Positions 7,415 to 13,055 of a stretch of DNA of 13,056 nt are shown here, piece by piece; positions within the stretch are counted from its first letter, which is position 1, and every line of letters starts with the position of its first letter. The notes under the pieces are model-generated. The model was not told the DNA's origin. It saw nothing but the letters and a program-made list of their open reading frames with translations, and did not search any database. The translations under genes were made by a program, and so were the position numbers. This DNA comes from an uncultured Collinsella sp. (GTDB lineage Bacteria > Actinomycetota > Coriobacteriia > Coriobacteriales > Coriobacteriaceae): NCBI GenBank assembly GCA_958438955.1, contig CAUBTS010000056.1, positions 1-13,056 on the forward strand, written 5' to 3'.

Positions 7415-9655
7415 GTGGCAAAGAAGAAGACGAAGAACCAGCCAAAGAAAAAGCAGGTCAACGCCGAGAACGTCATCGGCCTGCACTCTGAGGTCACCGA
7501 TCAGCCGATCACGCAGACGCTCGAGGTCAACTACATGCCCTACGCTATGAGCGTCAACGTCTCGCGTGCGTTCCCCGAGATCGACGGCTTTAAGCCCTCG
7601 CACCGCAAGCTGCTCTACACCATGTACAAGATGGGTCTGCTCAAGGGCGAGCGCCAGAAGAGCGCCAACATCGTGGGCCAGACCATGAAGCTCAACCCGC
7701 ACGGCGACGCCGCGATCTACGAGACGATGGTGCGCCTAGCCACCGGCAACGAGGCACTGCTCGCCCCCTTTGTGGAGTCGAAGGGCAACTTTGGCAAGTA
7801 CTATTCGGGCGACCTGAGCTACGCCGCCTCGCGTTATACCGAGGCCAAGCTCTCCCCCATCAGCGCCGAGATCTTCAAGGACATCGACAAGGACCCGGTC
7901 GACTTCGTCGACAGCTACGACGGCGCCATGAAGGAGCCGCGCCTGCTGCCCACCACGTTCCCCAACATCCTTGTCTCGGCCAACAAGGGCATCGGCGTCG
8001 CCATGGCGTCCGACATCTGCGGTTTCAACCTCAACGAGGTCTGCACCGCCACGATGCACTACCTGCAGGATCCCGACTGCGACCTGCTCGAGTACATGCC
8101 CATGCCCGACTTCTCGACCGGCGGCGAGATTATCTACCGCCGCGAGGAGATGGAGAAGATCGTCGAAACCGGCCTTGGTAGTTTCCAGATTCGCTCCCGC
8201 TGGCGTTGGATCCCCGAAGAGCGCATCATCGAGGTCTATGAGATCCCCTACACCACCAAAACCGATGTCATCATCGAGCGCATCGTCAAGCTCTCCAAGG
8301 AGGGCAAGGTCAAAGAGATCGCCGACATCCGCGACGAGACCGACCTCTCGGGCTTGCGCATCGCCATCGACCTTAAGCGCGGCGTCGACCCCGACAAGCT
8401 CATGGCCAAGCTCTATCGCTCGACCACGCTGCAGGATTCGTTCTCGTGCAACTTTAACGTGCTCGTCGACGGCTATCCCCGTGTTATGGGCGTGCGCCAG
8501 ATCTTGCACGAGTGGGTCAAATGGCGTATTGAGTCCACGCGTCGCCGCATTAACTTTGACCTGGGCAAAAAGTCCGAGCGCCTGCACCTGCTGCACGGCC
8601 TCGAAGCGATTCTGCTCGACATCGACAAGGCGATCGCCATCATCCGTGGCACCAAGCTCGATGTCGAAGTCGTGCCCAACCTTATGCGCGGCTTCGACAT
8701 CGACGAGACCCAGGCCGAGTTTGTTGCCGAGCTCAAGCTCCGCAACATCAACGAGGAGTACATCCTCAACCGCACCAAGGACATCGCTAAGCTCGAGGGT
8801 GAGATTGCCGAGCTTGAGGAAATCCTCTCGAGCGAAGACAACATCAAGAAGGTCATCAGCGACGAGCTGGCCGCGGTCAACAAGAAGTATGTGATGCCGC
8901 GCCGCACGGGCAGGATCGAGCCCCATGAGGTCATCGAGGTGAGCTTGGAGCCCGAGGTCGAGGAGTACCCGGTTACGATCATGCTCTCGCACGATGGCTA
9001 CCTTAAGAAGATGACGGACCGCGTGCTCAAAAAGGCCGCCACACTCAGGTACAAGGACGGCGACAAACCCTTTATCGAGTTCCCATCCTCCAACACCCAC
9101 GAGCTGCTCGTGTTTACTAACAAGAGTCAGGTGTACAAGTGCAAGGTTGCGGCGTTTGAGGACACCAAGTCGGCCCAGCTGGGTTCGTACCTGCCGACCG
9201 ATCTTGAGATGGAACCCGACGAGAGTGTCATCTGGGTCATCGACCCCGAGGACTACAAGGCCGACGTGCTGTTCGTCTTTGAGAACGGCCGCGTAGTGCG
9301 CGTCGCGCTTTCTGGATACGTCACCAAGACCAACCGCAAGCGCCTCAAGAACGCCATCTACGGCGGCAGCAAGCTGCTGTATGCCCAAGTGCTCAAGGAA
9401 GATCGCGACATCGCGCTGGTCTCGAGCGACTATCGTTTGATGAACTTCAACACGTCGTTGCTCAAGACCAAGACGACTACCAACACGCAGGGCGTCCAGG
9501 CCTTTACGGCCAAGAAGGGCCGCTCGGTCACCACCGTCGGCACGACCGAGGAGATTCTTGGCGCCGGCGTCTCGGCCGAGAAGTTCACCGCGCAGAGCCT
9601 CCCCTCAGCCGGTGCCCTCATGAAGGAAAACGACATGCCGAGCCTGTTTGACTAG
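7415..9655 (+). CDS. Type IIA DNA topoisomerase, breakage-reunion (GyrA/ParC-like) subunit
   Basis: GTG start at 7415 with AGAGGA 4 nt upstream; 746 residues. A Lys-rich N-terminal tail (first 14 residues) is followed by the winged-helix/tower domain. The catalytic tyrosine is Y141 in ASRYTEAKL. The quinolone region reads LNPHGDAAIYETMVRLA: the serine that holds the quinolone metal-water bridge (E. coli GyrA S83) is Ala99 and D87 is Glu103. Heptad-rich helices around residues 440-490 (IAKLEGEIAELEEIL) fit the coiled-coil gate. The C-terminal ~240 residues show blade-like repeats (HDGYLKKM, NKSQVYKCKV, ENGRVVRVAL) of a beta-pinwheel, but I see no GyrA-box (QRRGGKG type). By family knowledge, lack of that box argues against strong negative supercoiling and for a topo IV-like decatenase or relaxase. 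Co-transcribed with the B subunit. Confidence 0.93.
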   Translation: MAKKKTKNQPKKKQVNAENVIGLHSEVTDQPITQTLEVNYMPYAMSVNVSRAFPEIDGFKPSHRKLLYTMYKMGLLKGERQKSANIVGQTMKLNPHGDAAIYETMVRLATGNEALLAPFVESKGNFGKYYSGDLSYAASRYTEAKLSPISAEIFKDIDKDPVDFVDSYDGAMKEPRLLPTTFPNILVSANKGIGVAMASDICGFNLNEVCTATMHYLQDPDCDLLEYMPMPDFSTGGEIIYRREEMEKIVETGLGSFQIRSRWRWIPEERIIEVYEIPYTTKTDVIIERIVKLSKEGKVKEIADIRDETDLSGLRIAIDLKRGVDPDKLMAKLYRSTTLQDSFSCNFNVLVDGYPRVMGVRQILHEWVKWRIESTRRRINFDLGKKSERLHLLHGLEAILLDIDKAIAIIRGTKLDVEVVPNLMRGFDIDETQAEFVAELKLRNINEEYILNRTKDIAKLEGEIAELEEILSSEDNIKKVISDELAAVNKKYVMPRRTGRIEPHEVIEVSLEPEVEEYPVTIMLSHDGYLKKMTDRVLKKAATLRYKDGDKPFIEFPSSNTHELLVFTNKSQVYKCKVAAFEDTKSAQLGSYLPTDLEMEPDESVIWVIDPEDYKADVLFVFENGRVVRVALSGYVTKTNRKRLKNAIYGGSKLLYAQVLKEDRDIALVSSDYRLMNFNTSLLKTKTTTNTQGVQAFTAKKGRSVTTVGTTEEILGAGVSAEKFTAQSLPSAGALMKENDMPSLFD

Positions 9656-9692
9656 GTACCACGGCAACGAGACCGTTAGATACTTCGCAAAG

Positions 9693-9745
9693 CGACGAGG
9701 CCCGGAGCGCAACGGCATTGCGCCCGGGACTCGTCGTTTTTCTTC
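9693..9745 (+). terminator. Rho-independent terminator of the topoisomerase operon
   Basis: CGACGAG (9693-9699) pairs with CTCGTCG (9730-9736). The stem continues with CCCGG/CCGGG and GCGCAA/TTGCGC around a short loop, and TTTTTCTTCT follows directly. It lies about 40 bp after the A-subunit stop. Confidence 0.93.
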
Positions 9746-9756
9746 TCAACTATTTC

Positions 9757-9798
9757 TTAACGCAGATTAATTGATTTCTGCTTATTTTTCTGCGTTAA
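9757..9798. promoter_or_regulatory. Operator-like inverted repeat TTAACGCAGA / TCTGCGTTAA
   Basis: Perfect 10-bp arms (9757-9766, 9789-9798) are separated by 22 AT-rich bp that include TTGATT (9771-9776), a possible -35, and an extra TTCTGC half-site (9776-9781). The layout resembles the other dyads beside ATPase genes in this window. No intact gene follows; an ATG at 9801 opens only about 13 codons. It may be an orphan operator of a lost gene. Confidence 0.55.
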
Positions 9799-9839
9799 AA
9801 AATGTCAGCGTCACTGCTTCGATGCCCTTTGGTCGGTCG

Positions 9840-9875
9840 TTAGCAAAACTTGCAAAAATTAGCAAAACTTGCAAA
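9840..9875 (+). promoter_or_regulatory. Tandem operator TTAGCAAAACTTGCAAA, two copies
   Basis: The identical 17-mer occurs at 9840-9856 and 9859-9875 with a 19-bp period. Each copy contains the dyad GCAA-N3-TTGC. The second copy runs into the ribosome binding site AAAGGAG (9873-9879) of the following ATPase pseudogene. A locus-specific repressor site is inferred. Confidence 0.75.
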
Positions 9876-9884
9876 GGAGACACC

Positions 9885-10350
9885 ATGGAGTACAGCAAAT
9901 GGCTCCGCCATGCCAGGCATGCTCGAAGATATTATCGAGCGAACCAAAGAAGCGGCAGATAGCTACCTTTCACAGTCTCACGCGCGCATAAACGGTGTTC
10001 AAATTGGCCCAGTGGGCTTCTTGGACATATGTTCAAGAAGCCCAGGGCAACTGGTGCACGTGCATGAATGGCATCTTCAGGCAACTCGAGAAGCATGGCA
10101 TCGGGCTTCTCTCGAAACGACCTATCGAGAGCTTTCCGATAAAGACATTGAGTTTTTGCTCGCGATGCTGCCCGATTCTGGCCCCAGCAGGGTCTCGGAG
10201 ATAGCCAAGCGCATGGGCGTCGCCAGCAACTACGCGAGCCAGTACAAACGCCGCCTGCTCGAGGACGGCGTCATCGGGGAACGCGGACGTGGCCTCGTCG
10301 GATTCGACATCCCCGCATTCAAGGAGTTCCTGAGCGAGAAGGTCTCCTAG
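9885..10350 (+). pseudogene. Gutted AAA ATPase with C-terminal winged helix-turn-helix
   Basis: A good ribosome binding site precedes ATG 9885, but that frame gives only MEYSKWLR and stops at 9962. The family-like protein continues in another frame from about 9910 to 10350. The first piece (MLEDIIERTKEAADSYL, NGVQIGPVGF) resembles the region just after Walker A in bacterial ATP-binding proteins of this type. It runs directly into the typical C-terminus: LVHVHEW, then LETTYRELSDKDIEFLLAML and a winged helix (SRVSEIAKRMGVASNYASQY). Walker A, Walker B and the sensor region are missing, so at least two internal deletions and one frame change are inferred. Only about 150 residues remain where a full protein would be expected to have 400 or more. 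The C-terminal frame is open, so a short HTH-only product from an internal start cannot be excluded. Confidence 0.75.
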
Positions 10351-10377
10351 CACGCGGAGATCGTCCACAAGGACATC

Positions 10378-10447
10378 AACGCATGGCAATCAGTAATCCT
10401 CTTGGTAAGAGAAGTAGGCTTTCCGCCAACGCTGATTGCCATGCGTT
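10378..10447. terminator. 16-bp perfect inverted repeat between convergent genes
   Basis: AACGCATGGCAATCAG (10378-10393) and its exact complement (10432-10447) flank a 38-nt loop that holds a smaller hairpin, CTCTT-GGT-AAGAG. It lies between the ATPase pseudogene (+) and the oxidoreductase (-), 10 bp past the latter's stop. TTCTTCTT follows on the plus strand. It probably acts as a terminator, perhaps in both directions; the long loop is unusual, and a small mobile-element end or another operator pair is possible. Confidence 0.5.
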
Positions 10448-10457
10448 CTTCTTGTCC

Positions 10458-10988
10458 TTAGGCGAGCTTGCGAGCGAGCTCTCGCACCTCTTTCAACTTG
10501 GGCGACGATACCATGCTGTCGCGCTCGGTCATACCGCTGATGGTGACAATGCCCTGGTCCTCCCACTTGCAGTACGCGCAGGTTGACTTGTACATAGCGA
10601 TCGCCGCATCATAGACGCCCTCGCTGTGGCTATCGAGCAAAAGGGCCGTCTTGGTGAACGGGAAGCCCGTGGCACCGAAGGCGTACAGGCGGTCAATAGC
10701 GGCTTTCTCCTGCGCAGTAATATCAAACCAGTAGATAGGCGAAGCGAAGACAGCCATATCGGCGTCTTTCAGCGACTCGATCACATCGGCCATGTCATCC
10801 TTCTGCACACAGGTGCCCTCATGGGTAAAGCAGTACTGGCATCCCAGGCAACCAGCGATCTTTTTGCCGGCAACACGGATGACCTCGACCGTATGGCCGC
10901 CCTCGCGCGCGGTCTCGGCAAACACCTCGACCATGGTGTCGGTATTGGCGCCCTTGCGCGGGCTGCCACTCAACACAACGATATTCAT
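10458..10988 (-). CDS. Flavodoxin-fold NAD(P)H-dependent oxidoreductase, iron-sulfur flavoprotein-like
   Basis: 176 residues, full length for the family. The start is supported by AAGGAG 9-14 nt upstream on the minus strand. The N-terminus MNIVVLSGSPRKGANTD is the FMN phosphate-binding loop of the NADPH-dependent FMN reductase family. Cys47, Cys50, Cys53 and Cys60 (GCLGCQYC ... GTC) form the compact cysteine motif seen in iron-sulfur flavoproteins, so a [4Fe-4S] cluster beside FMN is possible. ASPIYWFDITAQEKAAIDR is the conserved FMN-ring/dimer segment. CAYC (137-140) adds two more cysteines. It is likely a cytosolic redox enzyme using NAD(P)H or ferredoxin to reduce quinones, nitro compounds or oxidants; the substrate is not shown. 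No partner gene is adjacent. Confidence 0.92.
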   Translation of the reverse strand: MNIVVLSGSPRKGANTDTMVEVFAETAREGGHTVEVIRVAGKKIAGCLGCQYCFTHEGTCVQKDDMADVIESLKDADMAVFASPIYWFDITAQEKAAIDRLYAFGATGFPFTKTALLLDSHSEGVYDAAIAMYKSTCAYCKWEDQGIVTISGMTERDSMVSSPKLKEVRELARKLA

Positions 10989-11004
10989 AGGATTCCCTCT
11001 CCTT

Positions 11005-11033
11005 CATGCCGCAGGCGCGCGGCATGTTTTCTT
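11005..11033. other. Hairpin upstream of the oxidoreductase gene
   Basis: CATGCCG (11005-11011) pairs with CGGCATG (11020-11026) across an 8-nt loop, followed on the plus strand by TTTTCTT. It looks like a plus-strand terminator, yet no intact plus-strand gene ends nearby. For the minus-strand oxidoreductase it would be a 5' leader hairpin ending right at the ribosome binding site. Confidence 0.4.
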
Positions 11034-11131
11034 GTAGCCAAAACAGATGGAGCTATGCAGTCGTCCGCAGACGACATCTCTCGTTCGTGTTCTCTAGACA
11101 AGGCGCAAACGGTGCTGCACCCCCTGTCGCG

Positions 11132-11329
11132 CTATATCCCTACGCAGTGTTCAGAACCCCTGCTCACCGAGCAGCACCGCGCGAGGTCCAGCACGAGTAC
11201 GCCTTCCCGGGTACAGGTCTCATGCCCTATGCGGGAGATGAGGACCTTCGGGAACACGTCCCCGATGGGCAGAAGCGACGCGAGCTCCCCCCTCAAGCAT
11301 CAAGTTGATGCTCATATCGCCTCTCACAT
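11132..11329 (-). pseudogene. Remnant of an ATPase gene (DUF4143-type C-terminal piece)
   Basis: On the minus strand AAGGAG (11335-11340) precedes ATG at 11329, but the next codon is TGA and two more in-frame TGAs follow. In the same frame, after those stops, comes ELASLLPIGDVFPKVLISR and EGVLVLDLAR. To me this resembles the C-terminus of AAA ATPases with a DUF4143-type tail (the usual YPK-VLIAR ... EGV-V-DLA-WLL pattern). The frame then runs to a stop at 11132. Everything between the start and the C-terminal ~40 residues is gone, so this is a deletion remnant that keeps its promoter/operator. The family assignment is by memory of the pattern and is only moderately sure. A second ATG at 11315 gives MSINLMLEGG in another frame. 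Confidence 0.5.
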
Positions 11330-11336
11330 ACGCTCT

Positions 11337-11387
11337 CCTTCCCGGTTTCGAAACTCGAATTGATTTAAAGTTTCGAAACCGGGAAGG
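11337..11387 (-). promoter_or_regulatory. 19-bp inverted-repeat operator built on TTTCGAAA
   Basis: Perfect 19-bp arms (11337-11355 and 11369-11387) flank a 13-bp AT-rich spacer. Each arm contains the palindrome GTTTCGAAAC, so there are two dyad sites in mirror arrangement. The left arm overlaps the ribosome binding site of the minus-strand ATPase remnant. It is inferred to be that gene's operator. Confidence 0.75.
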
Positions 11388-11463
11388 CAATATACAAAAG
11401 GATGTGTCGAGGAACGAATCCCAGCCACGTCATGTCGGCAGCGATGAAGGGCGCATCCGCGCG

Positions 11464-11472
11464 TGCTACAAT
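11464..11472 (+). promoter_or_regulatory. Extended -10 promoter of yjdF
   Basis: TGCTACAAT: a TGn extension plus TACAAT. No good -35 is seen, as is usual for extended -10 promoters. The predicted start (about 11479) falls at the beginning of the structured leader. Confidence 0.55.
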
Positions 11473-11477
11473 GCGGG

Positions 11478-11599
11478 CATCAGAGATGAAAACACAGTCC
11501 CCGTCGGGTAGTCGTGGGCGTGCGGGAGTCCGCATCAGTAACCTGCCTCCTTGGTTGTCCCTTCTCTGCATGGTCATCTACATAAAGGAGGAACCAACC
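11478..11599 (+). promoter_or_regulatory. Probable yjdF (azaaromatic-sensing) riboswitch leader
   Basis: The ~120-nt leader is directly upstream of a YjdF-family gene, where the known yjdF RNA motif occurs. It starts with the hairpin CATC-AGA-GATG (11478-11488), then AAAACACAG, a C/G-rich segment, and hairpin TGCGG-GAGT-CCGCA (11521-11534). CCTCCTT (11546-11552) is perfectly complementary to AAGGAGG (11585-11591), the ribosome binding site, and the adjoining TTGGTT can pair with AACCAA (11592-11597). This is a clear translational on/off switch. Known yjdF RNAs bind diverse azaaromatic compounds and turn expression on; I assign the class by context and shape, not by a covariance search. Confidence 0.7.
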
Positions 11600-12019
11600 A
11601 TGCAGATCAGCGTGTCGTCCACCCTGACCGTATATCACGACGGTCAATTCTGGGTCGGGCTGGCGGAGCACGTCGAGGGCGGAAAGTACGGCGTCGCCCG
11701 CATCGTCTTCGGCGCGGAGCCGTCCGATGAGGAGATCCTGCGATTCGTTACAAGCGAATGGGAGAAGCTCTCGTTCTTCGGCGACAAGGCCACTGAAACA
11801 AACAAGCCCGCGAAGAACCCCAAGCGGCGCGCCCGTGAGGCGGCGAAAGCCCTTAAGCGGCCCGCGATGAGCACCAAGGCGCAGCAGGCGCTCGCGGCAC
11901 AGCGGGAAGCGATGAAGCGGGAGTCGGCCCAAGCAAGAAGCCAGCGTCGCGCGGATGAGGCGGAGGCGCGCTTCGAGCAGCGAGAGCTGAAGCGCAAACA
12001 GAAGCATCGCGGGCATTGA
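11600..12019 (+). CDS. yjdF: YjdF family protein (DUF2992)
   Basis: Start at ATG 11600, 8 nt after AAAGGAGG; the frame is open further upstream but that part overlaps the leader RNA. The 139-residue protein has the family's two parts. The N-terminal beta-rich domain (about 1-55) reads TLTVYHDGQFWVGLAEHV, then VARIVFGAEPSDEEI. The long, highly charged Lys/Arg/Ala helix (about 70-139) contains NPKRRAREAAK and STKAQQALAAQ and ends in KQKHRGH. These match my recollection of Bacillus YjdF. The biochemical role is unknown; the link to the riboswitch suggests a response to toxic flat heterocyclic compounds. The basic tail could bind nucleic acid. It is monocistronic, and no clear terminator was found in the 160 bp that follow. 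Confidence 0.85.
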   Translation: MQISVSSTLTVYHDGQFWVGLAEHVEGGKYGVARIVFGAEPSDEEILRFVTSEWEKLSFFGDKATETNKPAKNPKRRAREAAKALKRPAMSTKAQQALAAQREAMKRESAQARSQRRADEAEARFEQRELKRKQKHRGH

Positions 12020-12180
12020 TCGCCATTTGCAGCAAGGCAAACCATATACAGCAGCGGCGCCAGTTCCACTTGAAGCCGACGCCGCGTAGACGCCGATGGT
12101 GACGGCTATGCACGGGCACGGGCGCGCCACTGCACTTCGCAGTTTGCTTCTCAAGTATTTGGGACGCACACGCGGCGTTC

Positions 12181-12203
12181 AAAAATGCGGAGCGACTCCG
12201 CAT
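12181..12203 (-). terminator. Rho-independent terminator after the ToxN-like gene
   Basis: ATGCGGAG (12185-12192) pairs perfectly with CTCCGCAT (12196-12203) around CGA. On the minus strand TTTT follows (plus-strand A-run from 12181). It lies about 25 bp past the stop of the frameshifted gene. Confidence 0.85.
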
Positions 12204-12227
12204 GGCTCGAGACTGAGCCGAGGTGCC

Positions 12228-12676
12228 CTACTTCTCGCCCTCCAGCAGCCCCACGATGCGGTCGATGCCGACGGCAAAGCGAGGCCTTCCCTCGCGCTCG
12301 TAGCGGTCGAGGTACGCCTGGCATTCGGAGACAATGCGCTTGGTGTTGCCGTCGATGATGCGCTGGAGTGTCTCGTAGTAAGCCGAGCCCTCGGTCCTGA
12401 AGCGGCGCTGGTAGGCCTTGGTTATGGGGAACATCTTGATGTGGTGGATGCCGTGGCGGCAGCCGGGGCGCGTCGCGGGGCGGGGCGGCAGCGCGAAGTA
12501 CTGGTCTTTGAGCACATTGGGGCGATGTTGGAGCGCAGCGGCACGGCGAAGTCCCTGCGCTTCCCGCGGAAACGCAGCCTCGCCACCGCGATGCAGGGGC
12601 GGTCGCGCTTAAGCATGAGCTCGCGGTCGCCATCGACGAGGTCGAAGAAGTCCTGGGAGATGGATACGATCTTCAT
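12228..12676 (-). pseudogene. ToxN/AbiQ-like type III toxin gene, frameshifted
   Basis: AAGGGGGG (12684-12691) lies 7 nt before ATG 12676. The first frame gives MKIVSISQDFFDLVD ... RPCIAVARLRFRGKRRDFAVPLRSNIAP, then loses sense. From about 12520 another frame continues plausibly: VLKDQYFALPPRP, then GCRHGIHHIKMFPITKAYQ and a helical tail to the stop at 12228. A single missing base in the run at 12517-12523 explains it; repaired, the protein is ~149 residues. The order (short N-terminal strand and helix, RP-I-V---L---G---FAVPLRS, later H-IKMFPI) resembles ToxN/AbiQ endoribonucleases (RPYIGVL ... Y-APLTS ... INLNNMIPV). The context also fits, with promoter, structured RNA and terminator directly upstream. 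The family call is from pattern memory. The shift could be a real mutation or a sequencing error. Confidence 0.55.
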
Positions 12677-12694
12677 CGGTTCGCCCCCCTTCAT

Positions 12695-12725
12695 ACGAAA
12701 CGGGGCCCGCATCGCTGCAGGCCCC
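12695..12725 (-). terminator. Terminator between the small RNA and the ToxN-like gene
   Basis: On the minus strand GGGGCCTGCA pairs with TGCGGGCCCC (10 bp including one T-G wobble) around a GCGA tetraloop, followed by GTTTCGT. A weak U-tract suggests partial read-through into the toxin-like gene, as is known for type III toxin-antitoxin loci. Confidence 0.7.
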
Positions 12726-12818
12726 TACAGGTGGGCGATATTCTACGCCTTGCGGCACCCCGTCACCCACGGAGGTTAAACGTACACGTAAGCCGTACTC
12801 TGAAAGCCGCGGCTTCCG
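12700..12818 (-). ncRNA. Structured small RNA, candidate ToxI-like antitoxin
   Basis: About 115 nt between a promoter and a terminator hold no ORF. Minus-strand GUGGGUGA (12770-12763) pairs with UCGCCCAC (12738-12731) over 8 bp including one U-G wobble. Inside it, GCC-GCAA-GGC (12756-12747) forms a GNRA hairpin that is extended by two more G-U wobbles. The wobbles pair only in the minus-strand RNA, which supports this strand. A palindrome AAGCCGCGGCTT (12804-12815) lies near the 5' end. I see no clear tandem repeats, which classical ToxI RNAs have, so the antitoxin call is tentative. Confidence 0.45.
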
Positions 12819-12824
12819 GCAAGT

Positions 12825-12852
12825 AGTTTATACCACGAAAGGTCGCTTTCAA
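12825..12852 (-). promoter_or_regulatory. Promoter of the small RNA / ToxN-like unit
   Basis: On the minus strand TTGAAA (12852-12847) is followed 16 bp later by TAAACT (12830-12825); a TATAAA overlaps the -10. A start near 12818 would open the structured RNA. Confidence 0.5.
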
Positions 12853-12905
12853 TGCGCCTAGCTCGCAAAATAACACTCGCTGGGCCGTCACCCCTGGCCG
12901 TTACC

Positions 12906-12923
12906 CTCCAATCTTCATTGGAG
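12906..12923. other. Small perfect hairpin
   Basis: CTCCAAT (12906-12912) and ATTGGAG (12917-12923) pair around CTTC. There is no T-run on either side, so it is not a typical terminator; role unknown. Confidence 0.4.
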
Positions 12924-12941
12924 TCAGCAGGTCAATTCATA

Positions 12942-12992
12942 TAGTTATGGGGGTTTATCCTAAAGGAAATCAAATTTATACCCCCATAACTA
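12942..12992. promoter_or_regulatory. 13-bp inverted repeat TAGTTATGGGGGT, operator-like
   Basis: Perfect 13-bp arms (12942-12954, 12980-12992) flank a 25-bp AT-rich spacer; the right arm ends 9 bp from the guaA stop. The form (G-run arm, AT-rich centre) is like the other dyads in this window and unlike a terminator, as no T-run follows. No gene is attached to it here; it could be the leftover operator of a lost accessory gene. Confidence 0.6.
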
Positions 12993-13001
12993 AAGAATTT
13001 C

Positions 13002-13055
13002 CTATTCCCACTCGATGGTCGCGGGCGGCTTGGACGTGATGTCGTAGCACACGCG
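13002..13055 (-). CDS. guaA: GMP synthase (glutamine-hydrolysing), C-terminal end only
   Basis: The last 17 residues and stop are visible on the minus strand: RVCYDITSKPPATIEWE. This is the nearly invariant C-terminus of GuaA, which aminates XMP to GMP using glutamine and ATP; the segment lies in the dimerisation/XMP-binding domain. The rest of the gene is outside the window. The 3' end of guaA is a known insertion site for integrative elements, which may explain the accessory genes next to it, but no second copy of this end was found in the window. Confidence 0.9.
   Translation of the reverse strand, partial: RVCYDITSKPPATIEWE

Noticed and set aside
5186..9388. Long open frames on the minus strand opposite both topoisomerase genes
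   Set aside because: They mirror the codon bias of the plus-strand genes, give low-complexity Val/Leu/Asp-rich translations with no motif, and have no ribosome binding sites.
9840..9875. Two direct repeats as a CRISPR array
   Set aside because: Repeats of 17 bp with a 2-bp gap, only two copies and no spacers; this is an operator pair.
11365..11577. 70-codon minus-strand frame across the leader of yjdF
   Set aside because: It overlaps the dyad operator and the structured leader and shows no family motif or ribosome binding site.
11402..11599. Upstream extension of the yjdF reading frame
   Set aside because: AAAGGAGG sits 8 nt before ATG 11600, and the extension covers the promoter and riboswitch.
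12517..12523. Programmed ribosomal frameshift in the ToxN-like gene
   Set aside because: No slippery heptamer with a downstream structure is evident; a one-base loss in a C/G run is simpler.
12942..12992. 13-bp inverted repeat as the guaA terminator
   Set aside because: No T-run follows the stem on either strand, the spacer is 25 bp, and the design matches the operator dyads instead.
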